From CAZKMM01 sp964553915 (GTDB lineage Bacteria > RBG-13-61-14 > DRUE01), in NCBI GenBank assembly GCA_964553915.1, contig CAZKMM010000057.1:1-15466 (forward strand): a stretch of 15,466 nucleotides of DNA, given 5' to 3'. The notes beneath the pieces are model-generated. The model did not search any database. It saw only the letters and a program-made list of their open reading frames with translations, and was not told the origin of the DNA. Below, one piece after another: positions 6,622 to 13,617 of the stretch. The translations under genes and the position numbers were made by a program. Within the stretch, counting starts at the first letter, position 1; each line of letters opens with the position of its first letter.

Positions 6622-8135
6622 CGAGAAGCAAATTTTTCTATGGGCTCAAATTCCTCTTTTAGCTCCAGATATTCCAGCAGTCTTTTTAAGCGGTTCAGGT
6701 CTGGAATTCTAAAAAATCCTTGCTGGAAGGAAATTAATCCTGCCTGAATCAAGCCGGTTAAGATTTTTTTCATCTCCTGGGAGGAAAGGTCTGTGCGCAT
6801 TGCCAGTTGCTCCGGGGTTAAGCGGAGTAAATATCCGGCTCGGGTTTCTATTCCCTCATCCTCCACTGCCCGAATCAGGGTGTTTAAAAGTTTGCTCTCA
6901 TTGTCCTGATAAAGCAAATTTTCAATGTGAATGTCAGCTTCTTGAAGCCTCTGGGCGAGCATCCGGATGATTTTCAGGGCAATGCCGTAGTTATTCCGAA
7001 TTAAAAGTTCAAAAGCGGTGCGGTCAAAGGCAAATGCCCGCACCTCGCTTAAAGCCCGGGCAGATACCTCCCGGGGCTTATTAAAAAATACACTCACCTC
7101 TCCAAATATATCCCCGGCTCCAGCTATGGCTAAAACCTTTTTCCTGCCCAGAACCATCCGGTATAGCTCTACCTGTCCCTCCTCAATAATATAAAGAAGT
7201 TTTCCCGGCTCCCCTTCCTCAAAAATAATCTCTCCGGGCTCAAATCTGACTCCGAATTCCTGCTCCAGATTTTTTCTTTGCTCGTAAAGGTCTTTTTCCC
7301 GGTCAAATTTGGGCACCCGGGGACTTTCGCTCTCAGGCTTCCCCCGGGACTTTGCTCCGGTTTCAGGTGATTTTTCCAGTTCAAATTCTGAGCCAGTTTT
7401 TAAAAGCCGGAGGTCGTAGTCCTGGATTTCGCTTAATTCCTGAAAGAGCAGGTCAATATGAGCAGGTTTTAAATGATAAAGATAAATTACCTTATTCTTT
7501 AAACCGGCTTTTTCCAGCTCGTCTTTGAGCAGGCTGGGAGTGAGATGCCTGCTGGCAAGAGCCACATCATTCAACTGGTTGGGAAAACTCACCTCACAAA
7601 TAATCAAATTAAGCTGGGGATAATTTTTTGCCTCCTGCCAGATTCTTTCAGTAGGACCGGTATCACCGGTGTAAAGAATGGTATTCTCTCCCTGGCTCAG
7701 GAAAAATCCCACTGCCCCGGAAAAATGATTAACTGGAATTGCTTTAAAAGAATAATTGTCCACCTGATAGGTTTTCCCCGGCTGGAGCGGGTTTAAAATC
7801 AAAAGCTCTTTAAGTCTCCTTAAAAGAGCCGGGCTCAGGATACTTTCATTAAGGAAGTCCTCTTTAATAATCTGAATGGCAGGCTCAGAAGCATAGAGGT
7901 TTAGGGGGAAATCAACTTCCAGATAGAGCCGGTTTTCCAGAAGCCCTGCCAGACCATAAAGATGGTCAAGGTGAGCATGGGATAAGAGCAGGTATTTTAT
8001 CTCTTTTTGTTCTTCCCAGCTTAAGCTTGCTCCGGCGCTTCCAGCATCTAAAAGCAGGTCTTGATTAATTAAAAAGCCGGGTAATTGCTGGCCGGGAATT
8101 CTTCCTCCCAGGCTTCCCAGAACTTTAAGTTTCAT
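6597..8135 (-). CDS. Class II cyclic-nucleotide phosphodiesterase fused to CRP-like regulator
   Basis: This 512-aa protein has three parts. Residues 1-250 form a metallo-beta-lactamase domain of the class II cyclic-nucleotide phosphodiesterase type: GSLGG near the start, metal ligands SHAHLDH (H53, H55, D57, H58), H137, TGDTG (D158), and the class-II-like C-terminal blocks RHLTPSLL (196-203) and YHLKP (H221). Residues about 250-290 are a charged linker. Residues 295-395 form a cNMP-binding domain whose phosphate cassette FGEVSVFFNKPREVSARA keeps Glu346 and Arg355. Residues 410-480 are a CRP-type winged helix (LTPEQLAMRTDLSSQEMKKILTGLIQAGLI). It may hydrolyse and sense cAMP or cGMP while binding DNA. 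No Shine-Dalgarno is present; a -10-like TAAAAT 6 nt upstream suggests a leaderless mRNA. It is last in the HNH-lipoprotein set, 43 bp after the previous gene. Confidence 0.87.
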   Translation of the reverse strand: MKLKVLGSLGGRIPGQQLPGFLINQDLLLDAGSAGASLSWEEQKEIKYLLLSHAHLDHLYGLAGLLENRLYLEVDFPLNLYASEPAIQIIKEDFLNESILSPALLRRLKELLILNPLQPGKTYQVDNYSFKAIPVNHFSGAVGFFLSQGENTILYTGDTGPTERIWQEAKNYPQLNLIICEVSFPNQLNDVALASRHLTPSLLKDELEKAGLKNKVIYLYHLKPAHIDLLFQELSEIQDYDLRLLKTGSEFELEKSPETGAKSRGKPESESPRVPKFDREKDLYEQRKNLEQEFGVRFEPGEIIFEEGEPGKLLYIIEEGQVELYRMVLGRKKVLAIAGAGDIFGEVSVFFNKPREVSARALSEVRAFAFDRTAFELLIRNNYGIALKIIRMLAQRLQEADIHIENLLYQDNESKLLNTLIRAVEDEGIETRAGYLLRLTPEQLAMRTDLSSQEMKKILTGLIQAGLISFQQGFFRIPDLNRLKRLLEYLELKEEFEPIEKFASRYFSKSEQ

Positions 8136-8139
8136 TTTT

Positions 8140-8151
8140 TTATTTTAACAG
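8140..8151 (-). promoter_or_regulatory. CTGTTAAAATAA element before the PDE-CRP gene
   Basis: On the minus strand this 12-mer ends 4 nt before the ATG and contains the -10-like TAAAAT (8147-8142). Transcription would begin at about the A of the ATG. No convincing -35 is visible. The same 12-mer occurs before the CNB gene at 9329-9340. Confidence 0.5.
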
Positions 8152-8178
8152 ATTTTTTAGGGGTGAGAAATTAAAATC

Positions 8179-8637
8179 TTACCACCAGCTTTCTTCGGAC
8201 CCAGAAGAAATACCTTCTACCCGAACAATCTTCCATTTTCCCCTTTCTTTGTTAAACCAGACCACCGGATATTCCGGAACCCGGTCACTGCCTAAAATAT
8301 AATAAGTGTTATTACCCCGGTTTGCCCTCACCACCAGCTCCAGTTCTGCTTTTGCCTGCTTTTCTGAAACCGAGATTTCCAGAATATTTAATTCTGCTTC
8401 CAGAGCATCCAGCCCGGTTAAATAACGTTTGAGCAGGTTGCAAACAATAAAATAATTATTTTCCGAGCGGTCTTGATAATGACGGGAGATGTGGGAACAG
8501 AGAGCATTGGTATCCAGTGCCTCTGCCTGAGCTTTCATCTGATTTAAAAGATTTCGTATTTCCCGGTCATTTGAGGAGCGGGAGCAGGTAAGAGACAGAG
8601 AAATTAAAAGCAAAAATAAAGAGAGGCGGAGGTTCAT
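8179..8637 (-). CDS. Small predicted lipoprotein
   Basis: This 152-aa protein begins with a signal peptide (hydrophobic residues about 4-16) ending in a lipobox-like SLTC, with Cys18 as the likely lipidated residue. The rest has a long helix followed by alternating strands (AELNILEISVSEKQAKAEL, then YPVVWFNKERGKWKIVRVEG near the C-terminus). That layout resembles NTF2/SnoaL-like domains found in many small lipoproteins, but I cannot assign a family. Location would be periplasmic, membrane-anchored; function unknown. The ATG is 2 nt after the HNH stop, with only an AG-rich sequence in the end of that gene, so translation is probably coupled. Confidence 0.75.
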   Translation of the reverse strand: MNLRLSLFLLLISLSLTCSRSSNDREIRNLLNQMKAQAEALDTNALCSHISRHYQDRSENNYFIVCNLLKRYLTGLDALEAELNILEISVSEKQAKAELELVVRANRGNNTYYILGSDRVPEYPVVWFNKERGKWKIVRVEGISSGSEESWW

Positions 8638-8639
8638 CC

Positions 8640-9236
8640 TTATTCTTCTAATTCCACATTCCAGTAGGCAACATCAATGAAATTCAGGAAAGGTATCCAT
8701 TCTTTGTAGGCTTTGGGGTCAAATTTGAAACCAAGATAAGGAGTCCAGCGGGGTTTCCTTGGCTTGCGAATCAGCTTCATTCCTGCTTCTTCCGGGGTGC
8801 GACCTCCTTTTTTCCGATTGCACTCCTGACAGGAGCAGACCACATTTTCCCAGGTGCTTTTACCACCCCGGGAGCGGGGAATAATATGGTCAATGTTCAG
8901 CTCGCTGGGAGGAAATCTTCGTCCGCAGTATTGACAGGTATATTTATCTCGCAGATAGATATTTTTTCTGCTGAAGCGCACTGCTCTTTTGGGAAGCCGG
9001 TCATAGGTCAAAAGCACGATAACTTTGGGAACTTTAAGCACGCCATTAACCAATCCCACCACTGGCTCGCCATCTCTGGGCTTGAGCTGAGACCAGTCTT
9101 CAAAATTAAACATCTCAAACTGCTCATTAACTGCTTTTGCTACCCCAAGATAGAGCATACAAAAGGCTCTCCGGGCCGTGGTAATATGCACCGGCATCCA
9201 GCTTCGGTTCAAAACCAATACCGCACTATCCAGCAT
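8640..9236 (-). CDS. HNH endonuclease family protein
   Basis: This 198-aa protein has an N-terminal domain (VLVLNRSWMPVHITTARRAFCMLYLGVAKAV) typical of a widespread stand-alone bacterial HNH family, followed by the nuclease module. CQYC (101-104) and CQEC (136-139) form the structural zinc site, with IDHIIPRSRGG (115-125), WENVV and CNRKKG (139-144) as the HNH core. It probably cuts DNA, but the physiological role of the family is not established and I see no fused sensor or toxin partner. I chose the ATG at 9236: the in-frame extension upstream to 9401 is AT-rich, low-complexity and crosses the divergent gene. No Shine-Dalgarno is present; a promoter-like TTGCAA/TAAAAT pair ends 7 nt upstream, suggesting leaderless initiation. 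Confidence 0.88.
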   Translation of the reverse strand: MLDSAVLVLNRSWMPVHITTARRAFCMLYLGVAKAVNEQFEMFNFEDWSQLKPRDGEPVVGLVNGVLKVPKVIVLLTYDRLPKRAVRFSRKNIYLRDKYTCQYCGRRFPPSELNIDHIIPRSRGGKSTWENVVCSCQECNRKKGGRTPEEAGMKLIRKPRKPRWTPYLGFKFDPKAYKEWIPFLNFIDVAYWNVELEE

Positions 9237-9243
9237 CTTTTTT

Positions 9244-9271
9244 ATTTTATAAATTTTTAAAGTAATTGCAA
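9244..9271 (-). promoter_or_regulatory. Candidate leaderless promoter of the HNH gene
   Basis: On the minus strand TTGCAA (9271-9266), a 16-bp spacer and TAAAAT (9249-9244) are followed by 7 nt and then the ATG at 9236. Transcription would start at or next to the ATG. Confidence 0.45.
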
Positions 9272-9320
9272 GTTTTACCTGTAAATTTTTTCTTGAAATA
9301 TCCTTTAAAATTGTAAAACT
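9271..9320. repeat. 8-bp inverted repeat in the divergent promoter region
   Basis: AGTTTTAC (9271-9278) and GTAAAACT (9313-9320) are exact inverted copies with centres 42 bp apart, roughly four helical turns. Each abuts or overlaps a -35-like element of one of the two divergent promoters. A smaller palindrome, TTTAC-CT-GTAAA (9274-9285), overlaps the left arm. This could be an operator with paired half-sites. The region is AT-rich, so chance cannot be excluded. Confidence 0.4.
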
Positions 9321-9338
9321 ATTTTTTCCTGTTAAAAT
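9311..9338 (+). promoter_or_regulatory. Candidate leaderless promoter of the CNB gene
   Basis: TTGTAA (9311-9316), a 16-bp spacer and TAAAAT (9333-9338) precede the ATG at 9346 by 7 nt. TAAAAT lies within CTGTTAAAATAA (9329-9340), identical to the element before the PDE-CRP gene. No Shine-Dalgarno lies between, so the message would be leaderless. Confidence 0.5.
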
Positions 9339-9345
9339 AATCTTG

Positions 9346-9816
9346 ATGGCGCTGGATTTAGAGCTTTTGCGAAAAACTGACCTGTTTAAAGGGTTGAGCA
9401 AGGATGAACTGGGGAAAATTACTGGAATTTCTGCTAAAGAAAGCTTTAAAGCCGGGGAGGAAATTTTTGGGGAAGGAGAGAAAGGCGATAAATTTTATCT
9501 GATTTTAAAGGGGGAAGTAAGAATCAGCAAGATTATTTCCGGAGTAGGGGAGGAGGCGCTCCGGGTTTTGAAAAAAGGAGAATATTTTGGAGAGATGAGC
9601 CTGATTGATGATGAGCCAAGAAGTGCCCATGCCATTGCCAACACTGATGTTGACCTGATGGTAATTGATAGAAGCGATTTTGAAAAACTGCTCAGTGAGG
9701 ATAAAGAGCTGGCTTATAAACTGCTCTGGAGCCTGGTGCGGACTTTGTCCCAGAGGCTTCGGGAAACTAACGAGAAGATTAAATCTTTTTTTGCAATGAC
9801 TGGTCCCTTTAAATAA
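9346..9816 (+). CDS. Single-domain cyclic-nucleotide-binding protein
   Basis: This 156-aa protein consists almost entirely of one cNMP-binding (CNB) domain. LFKGLSKDELGKI opens the fold, FKAGEEIFGEGEKGDKFYLILKGEVRI forms the first beta half (about residues 34-60), and the phosphate cassette FGEMSLIDDEPRSAHAIA (81-98) keeps Glu83 and Arg92, the residues that hold the ribose and cyclic phosphate in CAP and PKA. A C-helix follows (LLWSLVRTLSQRLRETNEKI). No DNA-binding or enzyme domain is attached, so it would act through protein partners. I prefer the ATG at 9346 to the TTG at 9343. It is the first gene of the run leading into the chelatase ATPases, 46 bp upstream of them. cAMP or cGMP binding is inferred, not shown. 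Confidence 0.88.
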   Translation: MALDLELLRKTDLFKGLSKDELGKITGISAKESFKAGEEIFGEGEKGDKFYLILKGEVRISKIISGVGEEALRVLKKGEYFGEMSLIDDEPRSAHAIANTDVDLMVIDRSDFEKLLSEDKELAYKLLWSLVRTLSQRLRETNEKIKSFFAMTGPFK

Positions 9817-9862
9817 ACTCAATGGAGAGTTCTCAATTACAAAACCTTAGAGGAGTTAACCA

Positions 9863-10918
9863 ATGAAAGAGTGGAAAGTTTTTCCTTTCAGTGCCATTGT
9901 TGGACAGGAAAAAATGAAGCTGGGGTTAATCCTCAATGCGATTAATCCCAAGCTGGGCGGGGTTTTAATTCGGGGAGAAAAAGGCACTGCCAAAAGCACC
10001 GCAGTGAGAGCTTTGGCATCTTTGCTTCCTGAGATTGAGGTGGTTAAAGGATGCAGATTTCGTTGCGACCCTTCCATTCCTTCCAAGCTTTGTCCGGAAT
10101 GTCAGGAACGACTGGAAAAGGAAGGAAAGCTGGAAACAGAAAAGGTAAAAATGCGGGTGGTGGACCTTCCCATCAATGCCACTGAAGACCGGGTGGTGGG
10201 AACCCTGGATATAGAGCACGCTTTAAAAGAAGGGGAAAAGAAATTTGAGCCCGGGGTGCTGGCAGAGGCAAATCGGGGAATCCTTTATGTGGATGAGGTG
10301 AACCTTTTAGATGACCATATTGTTGATGTGCTTCTGGATTCCGCGGCAATGGGAGTTAATACTGTGGAACGGGAAGGAGTAAGCTATACCCATCCAGCAG
10401 AATTTATCCTGGTCGGGACAATGAATCCCGAAGAAGGAGAACTTCGTCCCCAGCTTTTAGACCGGTTTGGACTTTGTGTCAACATCCATACCATCCGAGA
10501 CCCGGACCAGAGGGTGGAAATCATCAAACGCTGGGCAGAGTATGAAGAAGCCCCGGAAAAATTTATTGAAAAATGGAAAGAAGAGGATGAAAAGCTGGGA
10601 AGGAGAATAATGGAGGCAAAAGAGATTCTGCTGGGGGTGGAAATTTCTCCCCAGATGCTCTTCCGGATTGCCAATATTTCTGTTGCTCTGGGAGTGGATG
10701 GTCATCGCTCAGATCTGGTTTTAACCAAGGCGGCCAAGACCCGGGCCGCGTTTTTCGGGAGAAAAGAAGTTAATGAAGAAGACATCAATGACTGCATAGA
10801 GCTGGCTTTTACTCATCGGATGAGGAGAAAGCCCTTTGAAGATATGGGGGTTGACCTCAAAAAAGTTGAGGAATTAATTAACCAGCAAATTTCAGAAAGA
10901 GCCCGGAGCAGATATTAA
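9863..10918 (+). CDS. BchI/ChlI-type chelatase AAA+ ATPase
   Basis: This 351-aa AAA+ ATPase is of the magnesium/cobalt-chelatase I-subunit family, which forms hexameric rings that drive metal insertion into tetrapyrroles. Walker A is GEKGTAKST (38-46), the conserved [20 protein letters not shown] lies at 99-118, Walker B is [10 protein letters not shown] (140-149), and [10 protein letters not shown] (195-204) carries the arginine-finger/sensor region. Cys64, Cys68, Cys77 and Cys80 form a CxxxC...CxxC motif that could bind zinc or be redox-active. No BchH/CobN large chelatase subunit is in the window, so the substrate is open: cobalt or magnesium chelation, or an ATPase-VWA remodelling system. 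GAGGAG (9850-9855) lies 7 nt before the ATG. It is paralogous to the N-terminus of the next gene, which starts 1 nt after its stop. Confidence 0.9.
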   Translation: MKEWKVFPFSAIVGQEKMKLGLILNAINPKLGGVLIRGEKGTAKSTAVRALASLLPEIEVVKGCRFRCDPSIPSKLCPECQERLEKEGKLETEKVKMRVVDLPINATEDRVVGTLDIEHALKEGEKKFEPGVLAEANRGILYVDEVNLLDDHIVDVLLDSAAMGVNTVEREGVSYTHPAEFILVGTMNPEEGELRPQLLDRFGLCVNIHTIRDPDQRVEIIKRWAEYEEAPEKFIEKWKEEDEKLGRRIMEAKEILLGVEISPQMLFRIANISVALGVDGHRSDLVLTKAAKTRAAFFGRKEVNEEDINDCIELAFTHRMRRKPFEDMGVDLKKVEELINQQISERARSRY

Positions 10919-11065
10919 GATGAAAAAATATCGTCCGCCGGTTTTCCCTTTTTCTGCCCTGGTGGGTCAGGATTTGCTGAAAACCGCGCTGATTCTAAAT
11001 GCAATAAATCCGCTTTTAAATGGAGTTTTAATCCGGGGGGATAAAGGCACTGCCAAAAGCACCGC
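9980..11065 (+). repeat. 23-bp direct repeat over the two Walker A motifs
   Basis: Positions 9980-10002 and 11043-11065 are identical over 23 bp, beginning AAAGGCACTGCC and encoding the Lys-Gly-Thr-Ala-Lys-Ser-Thr core of Walker A in both ATPase genes. It marks the paralogy of the pair. Recombination between the copies would delete about 1.06 kb and fuse the two genes in frame. Confidence 0.7.
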
Positions 11066-12992
11066 GGTTCGTGCTCTGGCTCGCCTGCTTCCGGAAATTG
11101 AAGAAGTGGCAGATTGCCCCTTCCATTGTCATCCTTATGAGCCGGGCTTAATGTGCCAGAGCTGTCTGGAGCGGTTTAGAGCTGGAGAAAAGCTCCCGGT
11201 AGCCAAATCCCCGGTTCGGGTGGTGGACCTACCTTTGAATGCTACCGAAGACCGGCTGGTGGGAAGCATTGATTTTGAACACGCCTTAAAGACCGGAGAA
11301 AAAAGATTTCAGCCCGGAATTCTGGCAGAAGCCAACCGGGGAATCATCTATATTGACGAGGTAAATCTTTTAGAAGACCATCTGGTAGATATTCTTCTGG
11401 ACACCGCGGTCAGCGGAGTTAATATTGTGGAGCGAGAGAGTATCAGCTTTGTTCATCCCAGCAACTACCTTTTGATCGCGACAATGAACCCGGAGGAAGG
11501 TGATATTCGTCCTCAGTTAATGGACCGGTTTGGTCTCTGTGTCTCGGTGACCGGGATTGATGACCCTTATCTTCGGATGGAGGTGGCAAGAAGGAGGGAG
11601 GAGTTTGACCAGGACCCGGAAGGGTTTATCAGGAGGTGGAAGCCCAGGGATGACCAGCTTCGGGAAAGGATTTTAGAGGCACGGGCACGACTGAGCCGGG
11701 TTAGTATCAGCGAGGCTCAGCGCAAGGAAATTGCCTGGCTCAGTATGATGAATATGGTCAGCGGGCATCGCTCGGATATTTTGATTGAAAAAACCGCCCG
11801 CACCATCGCGGCCTGGAGAGGAAGGCTGGAGGTAGATAAAGATGATATTATGCTTGCTTCAGAGCTGGTTTTAGCTCATCGGAGAAGGGCACCCGCGGAG
11901 ATGACACCTGAGACTCGCCCCCAGCACGGTCAGGAAGCCGATGGAGAAACCGAGCAAACCCCCACTCAGAAATTAGACTCGGATTCCTCTTCTAAAACCG
12001 AAGGAGTGGGCTCTGCTCCTTCTGAATCTTCTTACACTAAAAGTCCAACCGAGCGACCGCCTCAGGCATATCCGAGCAATGCGGATATTCTCTCTGGAAG
12101 GGCAAGCAATCCCAGCCAGGAGCAGGTTTTCAAAATTGGCAATCCGGTTGCTATTAGCACCAAAGAGATTAAGTTTGCCCGGGATACTTTAAAGCGGAAT
12201 CAATCCGGTCGCAGAGCCTTAACCCGCACCTCCAATAAAACTGGACGCTATGTTCGGGCAACCACTCAAAGACTGAATAATGACCTGGCATTTGATGCTA
12301 CCCTGCGGGCAGCCGCTCCTTACCAGAAACATCGCCCTCGCACCCGTCTGGCAATTAACATTCAAAATCAGGATATCCGGGAAAAAATCCGAATGAAAAA
12401 GACCTCAAATTTACTTCTCTTTCTGGTAGATGCTTCTGGTTCTATGGGCACCAAATTAATGAGTGAGACCAAAGGAGCGATTTTTGCCCTGCTTTTAGAG
12501 GCATATCAGAAGCGGGATAAGGTTGGTCTGATTGCTTTTCGGGGAATGAGGGCAGATGTTTTGCTTCCACCCACTAATTCCATAGAGCTGGCAAAAAAAT
12601 TTCTGGAGGAGCTTCCCACTGGAGGAAAAACTCCCCTGGGGCATGGTTTACTTACCGCTTATCAGTTATTAAAGCGGGAACTAGCCCGGGAACCGGATTT
12701 ATTGCCTCTGCTGATTGTGGTTACAGATGGCAGAGCCAATGTGGGCTTGGACCGAAATAAATATTATGAGGGTCCTCAGTTCGGGGAAATCTATCGGGAG
12801 ATTTATGAGATTTGCAATTTAATTCAAAAAGAAGAACGAATCCGCTCGCTGGTGATAGATGCGGAGGAGAAAAGAATGGGCAGTTTTGGAAGAAGCAAAA
12901 AGCTGGCTCAGGCTCTGAAGGCAAAATATTATGTTCTGGAAGAATTGGTCAAAGACCAGATCCTCAAAACCATTGAGGATGAACTGAAATAA
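10920..12992 (+). CDS. Chelatase-type ATPase fused to VWA domain
   Basis: This 690-aa protein combines a BchI-like AAA+ domain with a BchD-like VWA domain, the arrangement of the 'putative cobaltochelatase' family. Walker A is GDKGTAKST (40-48), Walker B is IIYIDEVNLL (142-151) and RPQLMDRFGL is at 197-206, all intact. Cys66, Cys70, Cys79 and Cys82 repeat the CxxxC...CxxC motif of the neighbour. Residues about 325-415 are a hydrophilic Pro/Ser/Glu-rich linker. The VWA domain (about 495-690) has a complete MIDAS: DASGS (504-508), GGKTPL (T571) and VVTDGRAN (D603). In chelatases the D-type subunit links the ATPase ring to the large subunit, and its ATPase is often degenerate; here it looks active. 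The start is coupled to the preceding stop with 1 nt between. No large chelatase subunit is nearby. Confidence 0.9.
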   Translation: MKKYRPPVFPFSALVGQDLLKTALILNAINPLLNGVLIRGDKGTAKSTAVRALARLLPEIEEVADCPFHCHPYEPGLMCQSCLERFRAGEKLPVAKSPVRVVDLPLNATEDRLVGSIDFEHALKTGEKRFQPGILAEANRGIIYIDEVNLLEDHLVDILLDTAVSGVNIVERESISFVHPSNYLLIATMNPEEGDIRPQLMDRFGLCVSVTGIDDPYLRMEVARRREEFDQDPEGFIRRWKPRDDQLRERILEARARLSRVSISEAQRKEIAWLSMMNMVSGHRSDILIEKTARTIAAWRGRLEVDKDDIMLASELVLAHRRRAPAEMTPETRPQHGQEADGETEQTPTQKLDSDSSSKTEGVGSAPSESSYTKSPTERPPQAYPSNADILSGRASNPSQEQVFKIGNPVAISTKEIKFARDTLKRNQSGRRALTRTSNKTGRYVRATTQRLNNDLAFDATLRAAAPYQKHRPRTRLAINIQNQDIREKIRMKKTSNLLLFLVDASGSMGTKLMSETKGAIFALLLEAYQKRDKVGLIAFRGMRADVLLPPTNSIELAKKFLEELPTGGKTPLGHGLLTAYQLLKRELAREPDLLPLLIVVTDGRANVGLDRNKYYEGPQFGEIYREIYEICNLIQKEERIRSLVIDAEEKRMGSFGRSKKLAQALKAKYYVLEELVKDQILKTIEDELK

Positions 12993-13060
12993 ATGACCAG
13001 AAATTTTCCACTCTACTTCCTTAAACCTTTGGAAATCAAAAATCAAATAAGGAGGTGGGA

Positions 13061-13564
13061 ATGAAGATTATTGTGGAGAAAAAGAGTCTTTTGGAGCTGG
13101 AGGTAGATGCGATTGTTAACCCGGCAAATTCTGCGGGAAGAATGGGAGGGGGAGTAGCAGGAGCCATCAAAAAGGTAGGGGGAGCTAAGATTGAAAAAGA
13201 GGCAATGGCGCAGGCGCCCATTGCTATTGGAGAGGCGGTTTTGACCAGTGCGGGAAATCTTCCCTGTAAATATGTAATTCACGCTCCGACAATGGAAAAG
13301 CCTGCCCAGAAAACAAATGCGGAAAATGTCTTCCGAGCCACTACCTCAGCTTTGAAACTGGCAAAAAAGAAAGGGATAAAAAGCCTGGCTTTCCCGGGAA
13401 TGGGAACCGGGGTGGGAAAGGTTCCACCCGGAGAATCTGCAAAAGCAATTGTTGAGGCAATTAAAAATTTTGCTGACCGGGAGATAGAGTTAATCTATCT
13501 GGTAGATTTAAATGATGAAATGGTGCGGGCGTTTCGGGAAGCGGTAAAAGAGCTTGAGAAATAA
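13061..13564 (+). CDS. Macro-domain protein (ADP-ribose binding)
   Basis: This 167-aa protein is a single macro domain, a fold that binds ADP-ribose or O-acetyl-ADP-ribose and in many members removes ADP-ribose from substrates. The ligand loop AIVNPANSAGRMGGGVAGAI (17-36) and the second loop FPGMGTGVGKVPPGESA (111-127) are clear. The residue after GGGV is Ala where MacroD-type enzymes have catalytic Asp, so it looks closer to Af1521-like macro domains; hydrolase activity is uncertain. The ATG at 13061 is chosen over the GTG at 13055 because AGGAGG lies just upstream with 5 nt spacing. It follows the chelatase-VWA gene by 68 bp, and no promoter is obvious in that gap. A functional link to the chelatase pair is not evident. 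Confidence 0.88.
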   Translation: MKIIVEKKSLLELEVDAIVNPANSAGRMGGGVAGAIKKVGGAKIEKEAMAQAPIAIGEAVLTSAGNLPCKYVIHAPTMEKPAQKTNAENVFRATTSALKLAKKKGIKSLAFPGMGTGVGKVPPGESAKAIVEAIKNFADREIELIYLVDLNDEMVRAFREAVKELEK

Positions 13565-13579
13565 ATTTCCCATTTACTT

Positions 13580-13608
13580 TTGACAAGCTATTTAAATCTT
13601 CTTATATT
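13580..13608 (+). promoter_or_regulatory. Strong sigma-70-like promoter of ktrB
   Basis: A perfect TTGACA (13580-13585), a 17-bp spacer and TATATT (13603-13608) form the best promoter in the window. The expected transcription start, near 13615, is about 3 nt before the TTG at 13618, so the mRNA would be practically leaderless. Confidence 0.75.
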
Positions 13609-13617
13609 TTTCAGGAA

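Noticed and set aside
9237..9401. N-terminal extension of the HNH protein by 55 residues.
   Set aside because: The extension crosses the start of the divergent CNB gene, is AT-rich low-complexity sequence, and family members begin at about the ATG used here.
6597..9816. Reading the HNH nuclease and the two cyclic-nucleotide-binding proteins as a CBASS-like defence island.
   Set aside because: There is no CD-NTase cyclase, no membrane or nuclease effector fused to a sensor, and no mobile-element signature. The HNH protein belongs to a widespread housekeeping-looking family.
9817..9834. Short inverted repeats (ACTC/GAGT and GAGA-GT-TCTC) between the CNB gene and the chelatase ATPase gene.
   Set aside because: The arms are only 4 bp and no U-rich tail follows, so neither terminator nor operator is supported.
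9863..12992. A MoxR-VWA chaperone system.
   Set aside because: The ATPases carry the chelatase-type NATEDR block, the CxxxC...CxxC motif and the ATPase-VWA fusion typical of the chelatase family, which fit better than MoxR.
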